From the NCBI GenBank assembly GCA_040381475.1, contig JBEIHH010000006.1:14045-78044 (forward strand): a stretch of 64,000 nucleotides of DNA, written 5' to 3'. Positions 1 through 8,218 of the stretch are shown here, in pieces. How positions within the stretch are numbered: the first letter of the stretch is position 1; each line of letters begins with the position of its first letter. The notes beneath the pieces were generated by a model, which worked only from the letters and a program-made list of their open reading frames with translations, had not been told where the DNA came from and did not search any database. The translations under genes and the position numbers were made by a program. Origin of the DNA: JAIBBG01 sp040381475. GTDB taxonomy: Bacteria; Bacteroidota; Bacteroidia; Flavobacteriales_D; Sanyastnellaceae.

Positions 1-366
1 TCCACGGGCGAAAATCGCACCATCCGGATGCACATCCGTTTTGCGAATGGTTGGTTCGAAAGGTGGTGTTTGCCACAATTCGAATGGATCTGCAGGTTGC
101 ACATCGTAGTGTCCATAAACCAAAACTGTTGGTAAAGATGGATTGATGATCTTATCTCCATAGACAATCGGATGACCATCCGTCTTACATACCTCAACAT
201 TGTCAGCTCCTGCTTTGCGCAAATGATCGGCCACCATATCGGCACATTTGGCTACATCATTTTTGTATTGTGGATCTGCGCTTATACTTGGCACGCGAAG
301 TAACTCGAACAATTCGTCCAGAAATCGCTGTTTGTTTTTTTGGATATACTCCTGAGCTGCCTGCAT
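1..366 (-). CDS. M20 family dipeptidase, N-terminal part (runs off the window)
   Basis: The first 122 codons of a gene on the minus strand are present; the rest lies before base 1. The start is the ATG at 366-364, preceded by an A/T-rich stretch. The protein opens with a helical segment (MQAAQEYIQKNKQRFLDELF) and LLRVPSIS, typical of M20 metallopeptidases. YGHYDVQP at residues 84-91 supplies the first zinc ligand (H86) and the catalytic Asp (D88) known for this family. No signal peptide is visible, so a cytoplasmic enzyme hydrolysing dipeptides or short peptides is inferred. The second metal-binding half is not in view, so the exact subfamily (carnosinase-like versus PepV-like) cannot be decided. 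Confidence 0.88.
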   Translation of the reverse strand, partial: MQAAQEYIQKNKQRFLDELFELLRVPSISADPQYKNDVAKCADMVADHLRKAGADNVEVCKTDGHPIVYGDKIINPSLPTVLVYGHYDVQPADPFELWQTPPFEPTIRKTDVHPDGAIFARG

Positions 367-1002
367 GTTTTTATTTTTTTAGAAGTGCCAAAATTATATC
401 AACCCATCCTTCATCAGGTGAAATGTGAGAAATGCTGAGAAATGTTTCCCTATATCAACTGCGGCAAACGCGACAGTGTTTGGAAATATTTCCATAAGAC
501 GTATCGCGATTTTGAATGATTTTTAGTAAGATCATCCTGTAGAGAAGAACATATGGTAATGAGCTCTTAAATAGCCTGCAATAGTCTTCGTCCCATCGGG
601 ACGGTCTTATGGTTTGGTATGCGCAGGCTGAAATGAAACCTTGAAAGTTAAACCCAAATTATGCAGGGCGTTTCGTCCATGAGATTCAAAAGCCAAATGA
701 ATTCGAGTGCTCTCGCAAGGTTCAAGCGCTCAATCATTGAAACCTTGCACAGTTTCTCCCCCACAGTGAGAAATCGAAACGAGCAAGTGCGCGAATTCAC
801 AGGGGTTTTAGATCTGAATAGAAGGGCACTGCATAATTTGGGTTAACCGGTTTGAAATTCAACGAGTTGTTTGTCATCATTGGGATGAATGCTTTCGATT
901 CATTCTGACGGACTTAATAAGGCAGATCCCAATCAGTATTGAAAGGTAATTGAATGGGTAAATGAGGTTCCGGGTTTAGAACCTTTGAACTAGGTTTGTA
1001 CC
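367..1002. other. Gene-free stretch between divergent genes
   Basis: About 640 bases without a convincing gene. It holds the promoter side of the M20 peptidase, a small hairpin GTCCCATCGGGAC near 590-602, the long inverted-repeat element at 651-844, and a short hairpin GGTTCCGGGTTTAGAACC near 966-984 just before the methyltransferase. A 61-codon open frame at 661-846 coincides almost exactly with the inverted-repeat element and has no protein-like features. Confidence 0.6.
651..844. repeat. MITE-like long inverted repeat
   Basis: The two ends are perfect 16-bp inverted repeats: AACCCAAATTATGCAG at 651-666 and its complement at 829-844. Further inside, TGAATTCG at 698-705 pairs with CGAATTCA at 792-799, and GCAAGGTTCAA at 715-725 pairs with TTGAAACCTTGC at 737-748, so the 194 bases could fold into one long imperfect hairpin. 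TTAA occurs at both outer edges (647-650 and 843-846), which could be a target duplication. This is the architecture of a non-autonomous miniature element; no transposase is encoded. A large regulatory hairpin is the alternative. Confidence 0.55.
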
Positions 1003-1875
1003 TTGAGTGAAAAGCACCAGATATGTATTCTTTGTCATGGGTCAGAAATCCGCCCGCTGGCTGGTTATCAAATTGTCGCGCTTAGTAAATGTGCTACATG
1101 CGGATTTGTATTCGCATCGGATACACCTACAAGCGCCGAATTGGAAGACTATTACCGCAACTATGGCACAAGTCATTATCTGTCGCCCGTTACCGTTAAA
1201 CGCTACAACGAATGGTTGGATGATTTTGAAAGTTTTCGGCAAACCGGAAACATGCTGGATGTTGGCTGCGGAAGCGGATTTTTTCTCGAAGAAGCAAAAA
1301 AACGAGGCTGGAATGTTTTCGGAACGGAATTCAGCGATGCCCTTGTTGCTATTTCGAAAGCGAAGGGTATTATAATGCAACAAGGTGGATTGACAGAAGA
1401 CACCTTTCACGGAATCGGATTTGATGTGGTCGTTTCTATCGAGGTCATCGAGCACATCTACAATCCTGCAGATGAAGTCAGGAATATTCATCGCATTTTG
1501 AGAAAGGGCGGATTGTTCTTTTGCACAACACCCAATTTTAATGCTCTATCAAGGTATTGGCTCAAAGACCGCTACAATATCATAGCCTGGCCAGAACACC
1601 TGGGATATTTCACCCGGAAAACGCTGAAGTATCTTTTGGAACGACACGGTTTTAAGACGGTAAGGACCACATCCACCGGATTTAGTTTTACCAGGATGCG
1701 TGTAAGCCTGAACATGAGCCGGCAAAAAGTTGTTTCTGCAGATTCCGACGATGAAGTCCTCCGCAGAAAGGCTGAATCCAGCTTTTTTCTGAGAACTATC
1801 AAGTCGCTTATCAATTTTATGATGAATGTCTCAGGCACGGGTGTATCCCTGAAAGGTTGGTTTATAAAGAAATAG
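1003..1875 (+). CDS. Class I SAM-dependent methyltransferase with N-terminal zinc-ribbon-like motif
   Basis: A 290-residue protein. Cys8, Cys11, Cys30 and Cys33 form a CxxC...CxxC pair typical of a small zinc ribbon. The SAM-binding motif I is LDVGCGSGFF at about residues 85-94, and a post-I/motif II region reads FDVVVSIEVIEHI. This combination is common in Bacteroidota methyltransferases acting on polysaccharide or O-antigen sugars, but the substrate cannot be read from the sequence. The start is a TTG codon; no in-frame ATG exists close by and the Cys pair lies right after it. It stands alone, with 48 bases to the next gene. No signal peptide or membrane segment is seen. Confidence 0.85.
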   Translation: MSEKHQICILCHGSEIRPLAGYQIVALSKCATCGFVFASDTPTSAELEDYYRNYGTSHYLSPVTVKRYNEWLDDFESFRQTGNMLDVGCGSGFFLEEAKKRGWNVFGTEFSDALVAISKAKGIIMQQGGLTEDTFHGIGFDVVVSIEVIEHIYNPADEVRNIHRILRKGGLFFCTTPNFNALSRYWLKDRYNIIAWPEHLGYFTRKTLKYLLERHGFKTVRTTSTGFSFTRMRVSLNMSRQKVVSADSDDEVLRRKAESSFFLRTIKSLINFMMNVSGTGVSLKGWFIKK

Positions 1876-1923
1876 AAATCACCTGGCGAAATCCTCCAAT
1901 CATTCATCTAAAGATTTGGAAGT

Positions 1924-3135
1924 ATGCACGCCATTGCGCAAAATTGCACCCCTATGAACCAGCCCGGAAACCCGGTTTCTTTTGAGAATACCGAAATAGC
2001 CTTTAGTAGCAAAAGCAATGGAGAATTGCGGAAGGCCTATTATTTGTTCAAACTTATCGGTAATCCAAATCTTGTTTCCTTCGGCAAATGGGCTACCAAT
2101 GTTGCTCTTGGAATTCATTTTCCCATTGGCTGGGCTATCAAAGGAAATATTTTTAAGCAATTTTGCGGTGGTGAGACCATCGATGAATGCGCACGTGCGA
2201 CAAAGGTTCTGGATCGGTTTCATATCGGTACTATCCTCGATTACAGCGTAGAGGGAAAAGAAAGTGAAGCAGATTTTGATGCCACCAAAGCCGAGACTCT
2301 TCAAACCATCAGCGCCGCTCACAACAATCCACATATTCCATTTTGTGTTTTTAAGGTGACCGGAATTGCGCGTTTTGGATTGTTGGAATTAATCAATACC
2401 AAAGGACCTATCAGCAGTGATGAGGCATCTGAGTGGCAAAGAGTGCGCAATAGGGTAAATGAAATTTGTGCCATGGCTGCCGAAACCGGCACGCCTATTT
2501 TTATCGATGCCGAAGACAGTTGGATACAAGATGCAATAGACGCGTTGGCAGATGAAATGATGGCGAAGTACAACAAAATAGAAGTGATTGTCTTCAATAC
2601 GGTGCAGTTGTATCGCCATGATCGCCTTCAATTCCTGAAAGATTCGCATACCCGCGCGAAAGAAGCTGGCTTTAAAGTGGGATTTAAACTCGTGCGTGGC
2701 GCTTACATGGAAAAGGAGAGACAACGTGCCGCAGAAAAGGGATATCGCGATCCTATACAGCCCGACAAAGAGTCGTGTGATCGCGATTTTGATCTCGCTC
2801 TTCGATATTGTGTGGACAATGCCCAGGAAATAGCCATCTGCTGCGGTTCACACAATGAAAACAGCAATTTATTGCTAGCCAAACTAATGGATGAAAGGGG
2901 AATTAATCGCTCAGACAAGCGATTCTACTTTGCTCAGTTATTCGGGATGAGTGATCACATCAGTTTTAATCTTGCTCATGCAGGATTTAATGTAGCCAAA
3001 TATGTTCCTTATGGCCCAATTCGGGAAGTGATTCCGTACCTCATTCGGCGTGCCCAGGAGAATACAAGCGTAAAAGGACAAACAGGAAGAGAATTGTCAC
3101 TTATTCTGAAAGAAATGAAAAGAAGAGGAATGTAG
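1924..3135 (+). CDS. Proline dehydrogenase
   Basis: A 403-residue flavoenzyme of the PRODH family that oxidises L-proline to pyrroline-5-carboxylate, the first step of proline catabolism. Seen in the sequence: FKLVRGAYMEKERQ in the TIM-barrel core, CGSHNENS, and the C-terminal signature YVPYGPIREVIPYLIRRAQE that binds FAD and substrate. It is a stand-alone enzyme; the P5C dehydrogenase partner found fused in proteobacterial PutA is absent here. A second ATG at 1954 (MNQPGNPVS...) fits related Bacteroidota proteins well and may be the true start. The gene converges on the TauE-like gene with only five bases between stop codons. Confidence 0.95.
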   Translation: MHAIAQNCTPMNQPGNPVSFENTEIAFSSKSNGELRKAYYLFKLIGNPNLVSFGKWATNVALGIHFPIGWAIKGNIFKQFCGGETIDECARATKVLDRFHIGTILDYSVEGKESEADFDATKAETLQTISAAHNNPHIPFCVFKVTGIARFGLLELINTKGPISSDEASEWQRVRNRVNEICAMAAETGTPIFIDAEDSWIQDAIDALADEMMAKYNKIEVIVFNTVQLYRHDRLQFLKDSHTRAKEAGFKVGFKLVRGAYMEKERQRAAEKGYRDPIQPDKESCDRDFDLALRYCVDNAQEIAICCGSHNENSNLLLAKLMDERGINRSDKRFYFAQLFGMSDHISFNLAHAGFNVAKYVPYGPIREVIPYLIRRAQENTSVKGQTGRELSLILKEMKRRGM

Positions 3136-3140
3136 ACCTG

Positions 3141-3548
3141 TCACGAAGATGAGATTTCTGTCCACCATCGCATACCTCCCTTCCAGAGCATCTGGCCTGC
3201 GACATAAAGCAACAAGAGTCCAAAGATAAATTTTATCTTGTATTCGGGTAGTCTAAGTGCATACTTCGATCCGAAGTAACTGCCAAGCAAAAATCCGAGA
3301 GCGATGATGAATGCGTAATTGAAATTGACATGGCCATCGCGGTAATAATTCATGACTCCCAATATTCCGACAGGCATCAACAGTACCGCAAGACTTACAC
3401 CCTGTGCCGGCAACTGGTCAAATCTGAGAAAATAAATCAGGGCAGGCACGATAATTAATCCACCTCCGACACCAACCATTCCGCTCAGCGCACCGGCAAA
3501 AATGCCAATCGCTATGAGTAAAAGCACCTGTGAAATATTCATATCCAT
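3141..3548 (-). CDS. Half-length TauE/SafE-family membrane permease
   Basis: About 135 residues with four hydrophobic segments. The N-terminal loop GMVGVGGGLIIVPALIYF is the characteristic TauE/SafE repeat motif, and RLPEYKIKFIFGLLLLYVA closes the repeat. Full TauE proteins (about 250 residues) carry two inverted copies; here only one is present, so the transporter probably works as a dimer. The family exports sulfite, sulfoacetate and related anions, but the substrate is unknown. The frame is open upstream to 3599, yet MDMNISQ at 3548 (or M at 3542) directly precedes the first membrane helix and is the more natural start. Confidence 0.8.
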   Translation of the reverse strand: MDMNISQVLLLIAIGIFAGALSGMVGVGGGLIIVPALIYFLRFDQLPAQGVSLAVLLMPVGILGVMNYYRDGHVNFNYAFIIALGFLLGSYFGSKYALRLPEYKIKFIFGLLLLYVAGQMLWKGGMRWWTEISSS

Positions 3549-3732
3549 GTATCGATAATTGTTGCTGCTTAAAAAGCGAATATCCAAATACCATAGCATT
3601 TTAAAATGCAGCTCTCAGTTCATTTTGAACCGGTGACGGTTTACACTTCAACAGATCTGTTCTGTTACAAGGCAAAATAGCTTCTGATTAGCTACTTTCG
3701 TCCGCACTGTAATATGTGAGGACTTCACAGAC

Positions 3733-5175
3733 ATGCTATTCAACTCACTTGCATACGCTTTATTTCTCCCAGTAGTCTTTCTGTTATACTGGTTTGTAAC
3801 CTCTGGCCGTTTGAGGTGGCAGAATACCCTGTTGCTCCTTGCCAGCTATTTTTTCTATGGATGCTGGGACTGGCGATTCCTTTTTCTTCTTGCGTTTTCC
3901 ACTTTTCTTGACTACTACACAGGCATAAAAATATTTGACAGCAAAAGCATAAGAGCCAAAAGAATATGGCTTGCCATAAGTGTAATCATCAACCTTGGCT
4001 TTCTGGGCTTCTTCAAGTACTACAATTTTTTCATTGAGTCTTTTGAGCGTCTCTTGAACATTGCCGGGGCACCCGGTGATTTCAACACGCTTGATATTAT
4101 TCTGCCTGTCGGAATTTCGTTCTATACTTTTCATGGGTTATCTTATGTATTTGACATCTACAACGATAAAATCACACCACGTCGAAATCCGGTTGATTAT
4201 GCTTTGTTCGTGAGTTTTTTCCCACTTCTCGTAGCAGGTCCAATAGAAAGGGCTACTCACCTTTTGCCTCAAGTAGAAAAGCCACGCGTTTTCAGTTATG
4301 CTAAAATGACCGATGGTTTGAGGCAAATACTCTGGGGTCTGTTTAAAAAAGTTGTGATTGCTGACACCTGCGCTGAAGGAGCAAACCCCATTTTCAATCA
4401 CTCGATGGAGCTTGAAGGCAGCACGCTGTTATTAGGTGCTGTATTGTTTACCGTCCAGATTTATGGAGACTTCTCAGGCTATTCCGACATTGCACTAGGT
4501 TCAGCAAGATTATTCGGATTCGAACTGCTGCGTAATTTTTCTTTTCCATATTTCTCAAGAGACATCGCAGAATTCTGGAGACGATGGCATATATCACTCT
4601 CTTCTTGGTTCAGGGACTACCTCTATATACCATTGGGTGGAAGTAAGGCAGGCACCGCAAGAGTTGTGCTCAATACATTCATCATATTTACTGTAAGTGG
4701 TTTCTGGCACGGCGCCAATTGGACTTTCATTGCTTGGGGTATGTTGAATGCACTTTATATCATGCCTCTGGTGCTTTTCAAATTGAATCGTCATAACCTC
4801 GAAATCGTTGCACAAGGGAAGTACCTGCCAAGCTTGAAAGAATTTCTTCAGATGCTTCTGACAATCGTGCTGGTCACGATTGGGTGGATTTTCTTCAGGT
4901 CTGGAAGTTTGATGTCGGCGGTTTATATGGTGAGGGATATTTTCAAACCATCATTGTTCAGCATTCCGGACAGTACGTTGTATTCTTCGACACTTCTTTT
5001 TCTTATTCCCATATTTTTCATAATTGAGTGGTTGGGAAGGGAAGGAAAATTTGCGCTTGAACATTTTTCTCTGAATTGGAATCGCGCCCTAAGATGGTCG
5101 TTTTATATCGTATTGGCTGTGCTGGTAATTGTATTTAGCGGTGAAGAACAGGAATTCATTTATTTCCAATTTTGA
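3733..5175 (+). CDS. MBOAT-family O-acyltransferase (AlgI/DltB-like)
   Basis: A 480-residue polytopic membrane protein. RRWHISLSSWFRDYLYIPLG at about residues 283-302 and SGFWHGANWTFIAWG with the catalytic His near residue 326 are the two hallmark motifs of AlgI-type membrane-bound O-acyltransferases, which pass acyl (usually acetyl) groups across the membrane for transfer to extracellular polysaccharides. The next gene starts within a few bases of the stop codon and encodes an exported SGNH-like protein, the usual partner that completes the transfer. A TACTTTCG box at 3693-3700 is a possible -7 element. The polymer being acylated is not identifiable, as no polysaccharide genes are adjacent. 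Confidence 0.93.
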   Translation: MLFNSLAYALFLPVVFLLYWFVTSGRLRWQNTLLLLASYFFYGCWDWRFLFLLAFSTFLDYYTGIKIFDSKSIRAKRIWLAISVIINLGFLGFFKYYNFFIESFERLLNIAGAPGDFNTLDIILPVGISFYTFHGLSYVFDIYNDKITPRRNPVDYALFVSFFPLLVAGPIERATHLLPQVEKPRVFSYAKMTDGLRQILWGLFKKVVIADTCAEGANPIFNHSMELEGSTLLLGAVLFTVQIYGDFSGYSDIALGSARLFGFELLRNFSFPYFSRDIAEFWRRWHISLSSWFRDYLYIPLGGSKAGTARVVLNTFIIFTVSGFWHGANWTFIAWGMLNALYIMPLVLFKLNRHNLEIVAQGKYLPSLKEFLQMLLTIVLVTIGWIFFRSGSLMSAVYMVRDIFKPSLFSIPDSTLYSSTLLFLIPIFFIIEWLGREGKFALEHFSLNWNRALRWSFYIVLAVLVIVFSGEEQEFIYFQF

Positions 5176-5180
5176 CGGCA

Positions 5181-6125
5181 ATGAAAACTTTGATCGCAAA
5201 AACATTGGTATTTCTGACGCTCACACTGGCGACATGCGTTGTAAGCATGTTTTTGCTTCGACACTTTACAGATCAGCAAAAAAACTTTCAGTTGCCTGAC
5301 GAGACAAAATATCTGTTCGCTGGCCATTCTCATGTGCGCCTTGCAATCAATGATTCGCTGATCAAAGGCACAAGGAATGTTTCAGAAGAAGGTGAAGCTT
5401 ATATATACACGCTGCAAAAACTAAAAACTTACCTGCACTTTAATCCTCAGGTTAAATATGTTTTTCTGGAATGCAGCAACAATTCTGTTTCCGAATTTTT
5501 CGATTCAAGAACGTGGAATCAACATTTCATTAAGACAAAGCTTCCTGATTACAACATTCCAATCGATAGCGAAGATCTGGGACTCCTCCTCAGCCATGAG
5601 CCACTGACGACCATAGAGACGTTTTCTATCAGCGCAAAAGCTCAGCTGGAATTTCTTCTCAGCAGACAATCAGATTACCCCTCCAGTGCCGAATGGTTCA
5701 AACACCGTTACTATTCGCAAAGCGACGTTGACTCCATTTTACATCATTCAAAAATTGACACATTAAGCCAACTGCAGAAAAATCCTTCTGAACATGCCTT
5801 GTTTTATATTGGAAAAATTGTCCGGTTCTGCAAGGAACACACTGTGCAACCGGTTTTGATGAGAAGTCCGGTGCACCCTGCATGGGAATATCTTCTCAAT
5901 GAAGATATGTTTTGCAGTGAAATCAGAAGGCGTTTTCCAGAAGTGGTCTTCCTGGACTTCGGACATTATCCTATGCCCGATGATGAGTTCAGAGATCTTG
6001 CTCATTTGAACTACAAAGGAGCCATCAGATTCTGTCAGCTTTTTGATAGCCTTATTGCAACAGGCGCTGTTGATTCGTACAAGCCCGGGGAGTATCCCAA
6101 ATTCGGTTCAGGGGGTTGCCAATAA
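5181..6125 (+). CDS. Exported SGNH/AlgX-like protein, likely partner of the MBOAT acyltransferase
   Basis: A 314-residue protein with an N-terminal signal anchor (MKTLIAKTLVFLTLTLATCV...). GHSH at residues 48-51 takes the place of the block-I GDSx nucleophile motif, and D272-LA-H275-LN near the C-terminus matches the catalytic Asp-His block of SGNH hydrolases, as in AlgJ/AlgX/PatB-like acetyltransferases. The upstream MBOAT gene ends at 5175, six bases before this ATG; an overlapping TTG at 5172 is a less likely start. Together they form a two-component extracellular acylation unit. Function is inferred from architecture and neighbourhood, since overall similarity to characterised members is not obvious. 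Confidence 0.75.
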   Translation: MKTLIAKTLVFLTLTLATCVVSMFLLRHFTDQQKNFQLPDETKYLFAGHSHVRLAINDSLIKGTRNVSEEGEAYIYTLQKLKTYLHFNPQVKYVFLECSNNSVSEFFDSRTWNQHFIKTKLPDYNIPIDSEDLGLLLSHEPLTTIETFSISAKAQLEFLLSRQSDYPSSAEWFKHRYYSQSDVDSILHHSKIDTLSQLQKNPSEHALFYIGKIVRFCKEHTVQPVLMRSPVHPAWEYLLNEDMFCSEIRRRFPEVVFLDFGHYPMPDDEFRDLAHLNYKGAIRFCQLFDSLIATGAVDSYKPGEYPKFGSGGCQ

Positions 6126-6204
6126 AAGTTTCGGCGAACATTCCTCATATGTCGATGGTCTATTGCCCGACTCCGTTTACATTTGGCCCACAAAAATCAA
6201 AAAA

Positions 6205-6579
6205 ATGAATTTTCCTGCAGAACTTAAGTACACCAAGGATCACGAATGGGTAAAAATTGAAGGTGATGTTGCTACCATTGGCATCACAGACTTCGCACAG
6301 GGTGAATTGGGTGATATTGTTTTCGTTGAAATCGATACACAAGGCCAATCCTTCAGCGCACACGATATTTTCGGTACAGTCGAAGCCGTTAAGACTGTAA
6401 GTGACTTGTATATGCCTATCGATGGTGAAATTCTGGAAGTCAATGCAGGCCTTGCAGATGATCCCGCTTCAGTAAACAACGACCCATACGGAAAAGGCTG
6501 GATGATCAAGGTAAAAATCAAAGCCGGTGCGGACATGAGCCACCTGATGGACTCTGCCTCATACGAGTCTTCACTTTGA
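6205..6579 (+). CDS. gcvH: Glycine cleavage system H protein
   Basis: A 124-residue lipoyl carrier protein that shuttles the aminomethyl group between the P, T and L proteins during glycine cleavage. The lipoylation site is Lys63 in TVEAVKTVSD, and the flanking KDHEWV, GELGDIVFVE and NDDPYGKGWM-type segments (here NNDPYGKGWMIKV) are all standard. The length matches the family. The frame extends upstream to 6043, but the ATG at 6205 follows an A-rich stretch and aligns with known H proteins, so it is chosen. It is followed after 16 bases by a VanZ-like gene, an arrangement common in Bacteroidota. Confidence 0.97.
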   Translation: MNFPAELKYTKDHEWVKIEGDVATIGITDFAQGELGDIVFVEIDTQGQSFSAHDIFGTVEAVKTVSDLYMPIDGEILEVNAGLADDPASVNNDPYGKGWMIKVKIKAGADMSHLMDSASYESSL

Positions 6580-6595
6580 TCAACAGAACCTGTTG

Positions 6596-6994
6596 ATGAA
6601 ATTCTGGTCGAAATTTCTGCCCGCACTCTGGGCAGTAATTGTCTTTGCGCTTCACCTTGTAAAAGTTGATATTGATCCTGAAAGGGAGAAGCTGATCCCT
6701 CATGCAGACAAGTTGGTGCATTATGGTATGTTCGCAGTGCTTGCATTCCTTTTGGTCAGGTCATGGAAATTTCATAACTCCAATGTCAAAATCAAGTCAC
6801 TAGTCTTCATAGTAATAATATGTCTGCTTTATGGTGGACTAATGGAGTATCTGCAGTCCTTAAGCAATGGCAGGCGGGACGGAGATGTTTTGGACTGGTT
6901 TGCAGATGTGGCAGGCTCTATCTCGGGGGTGCTTTTCGCCAGAACAACCTGCCTAAGTTTATTCTTCAGTCATAAGATTAGGAAACCTGCGTAG
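6596..6994 (+). CDS. VanZ-like family membrane protein
   Basis: A 132-residue protein with four predicted membrane segments. The pattern DKLVHYGMFAVLAFLL, followed by GGLMEYLQSL and GDVLDWFADVAGSISG, is the VanZ-like signature (conserved H, E and D residues facing the membrane). The biochemical role of these small VanZ proteins is not known; VanZ itself gives low-level teicoplanin resistance. The ATG at 6596 is preferred to the TTG at 6593. It sits 16 bases after gcvH and probably shares its transcript. Its last 36 bases overlap the 3' end of the convergent kinase gene on the other strand. Confidence 0.85.
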   Translation: MKFWSKFLPALWAVIVFALHLVKVDIDPEREKLIPHADKLVHYGMFAVLAFLLVRSWKFHNSNVKIKSLVFIVIICLLYGGLMEYLQSLSNGRRDGDVLDWFADVAGSISGVLFARTTCLSLFFSHKIRKPA

Positions 6995-7498
6995 AATTTT
7001 TGACAGAATAATCTGGTTCCTTTGCTCACCGGAACCTTTCACAACCTCTACTGTTCTTCCGTCTTCTTCCAACATATTTTTATAAATTTCGAATAATCGT
7101 TCCCGGTCATTAGGATTTTCACGAAGCGGATCAAATTCCCATGGAAGGTCGGGCTCACAAAGCAGGTAGAGGTCGAAATCAAATGTGTCCTTCATCTCAC
7201 GTATCTCTTCATTATCCTCACCGAACAATTCCTTCCACCACACATCCAGGACATAAAAATCAGTGTCTACGATCAGCGCATCTGTATTTGCCTTAAAGGC
7301 TTTTGTTAACCTGACGGCAGTTTTACGGGCTATCTCCAGCAGATCCTCACGGGTGTATTTATAATCCTTTCCTTTGGAAGTAAGATATTCACGGGCATAT
7401 TCGCGCATTACCGGTGCATCAAACAATGTTTTTCCAAGCCAGTCGCAGAGGGAAGTTTTTCCGCAGCATTCAGGACCGGTTATCGCAATTCGAATCAT
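6959..7498 (-). CDS. NadR-type ribosylnicotinamide kinase-like ATPase
   Basis: A 179-residue P-loop protein. Walker A is GPECCGKTS at residues 8-16; REYAREYL, DTDFYVLDVWW and PDLPWEFDPLRENPNDR match the kinase half of NadR, which phosphorylates nicotinamide riboside to NMN using ATP. The adenylyltransferase and repressor domains of enterobacterial NadR are missing, so only the kinase is present. Its ATG overlaps the stop codon of pnuC (ATGA), so the two are translationally coupled: import by PnuC followed by trapping through phosphorylation. The start MIRIAITG at 7498 is chosen over 7510 because it begins directly with the beta strand before the P-loop. Confidence 0.88.
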   Translation of the reverse strand: MIRIAITGPECCGKTSLCDWLGKTLFDAPVMREYAREYLTSKGKDYKYTREDLLEIARKTAVRLTKAFKANTDALIVDTDFYVLDVWWKELFGEDNEEIREMKDTFDFDLYLLCEPDLPWEFDPLRENPNDRERLFEIYKNMLEEDGRTVEVVKGSGEQRNQIILSKILRRFPNLMTEE

Positions 7499-8061
7499 AA
7501 AACGAACCAATTAAATTCAAAATAACCATCGGCAGACATAGCCAGATAAATCACAAACATCACCGCACCGATATAAAGTCTCCTTTTCACGTATATAACG
7601 ATAGACAGGGCGTTTATTGCTACCAGATATAACCACGATTCATGCACATAGTTCACCATAAGCCAGGTACCGATAATGGCAAATACCGTTACTACGCTGT
7701 CCGGATAAGGGAGTTTCGCTATGGTATATTTTGACAGTAAAAAACCCGTTGCGGCAGATACCATCGCACCAACTATCAATAACGGAAGGTGTGCACTGAA
7801 TGGCCAGTGTGTGGTTTGCCATACATCAGGCGTATTGTAAAATCCATAAGCCGCCAGGGCTATGTAAAACAACTGCAGCACCGGTTCGGCATACAGCTGC
7901 TTGCGGTAGCAGAGAACCATCAGTGCCAGCGGACCCAGCACACCAAAAAGGTAACACCATGAATTGCCATTCAGATAATACAGGGTATAAAGCAGATTTA
8001 ATGCTACAGCCAGTATTTCGATGCTGCGATTGATCAGGGTGGAGGAATTCACGGGGTGCAA
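7495..8061 (-). CDS. pnuC: PnuC-family nicotinamide riboside transporter
   Basis: A 188-residue membrane protein with about seven hydrophobic segments. Typical PnuC features are the Trp/Asn-rich stretch GNSWCYLFGVLG near the N-terminus and WLYLVAINALSIVIYVKRRL near the C-terminus. The family imports nicotinamide riboside by facilitated diffusion. It is the first gene of a two-gene operon with the ribosylnicotinamide kinase-like gene. The start is either the TTG at 8061 or the GTG at 8052; neither has a Shine-Dalgarno sequence, and a TTCTTTTG box overlapping the TTG could be a -7 element, which would favour the GTG. Confidence 0.92.
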   Translation of the reverse strand: MHPVNSSTLINRSIEILAVALNLLYTLYYLNGNSWCYLFGVLGPLALMVLCYRKQLYAEPVLQLFYIALAAYGFYNTPDVWQTTHWPFSAHLPLLIVGAMVSAATGFLLSKYTIAKLPYPDSVVTVFAIIGTWLMVNYVHESWLYLVAINALSIVIYVKRRLYIGAVMFVIYLAMSADGYFEFNWFVL

Positions 8062-8218
8062 AAGAATGGCGCGGTTTCAATTCACACAAATTCATTTCAT
8101 CACCTGCCGGTCAAAAAAAATCGTGAATAAAATTGTTGACGATCAGCACTTTTTTCTATGCGCGCATCGATTTTTTTACCATCTTCGCGATCGTTGTTTC
8201 AAAAAATAAAATTCAAGC

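Noticed and set aside
661..846. 61-codon open frame on the plus strand
   Set aside because: It coincides with the inverted-repeat element, has no recognisable protein features and reads through repeat arms.
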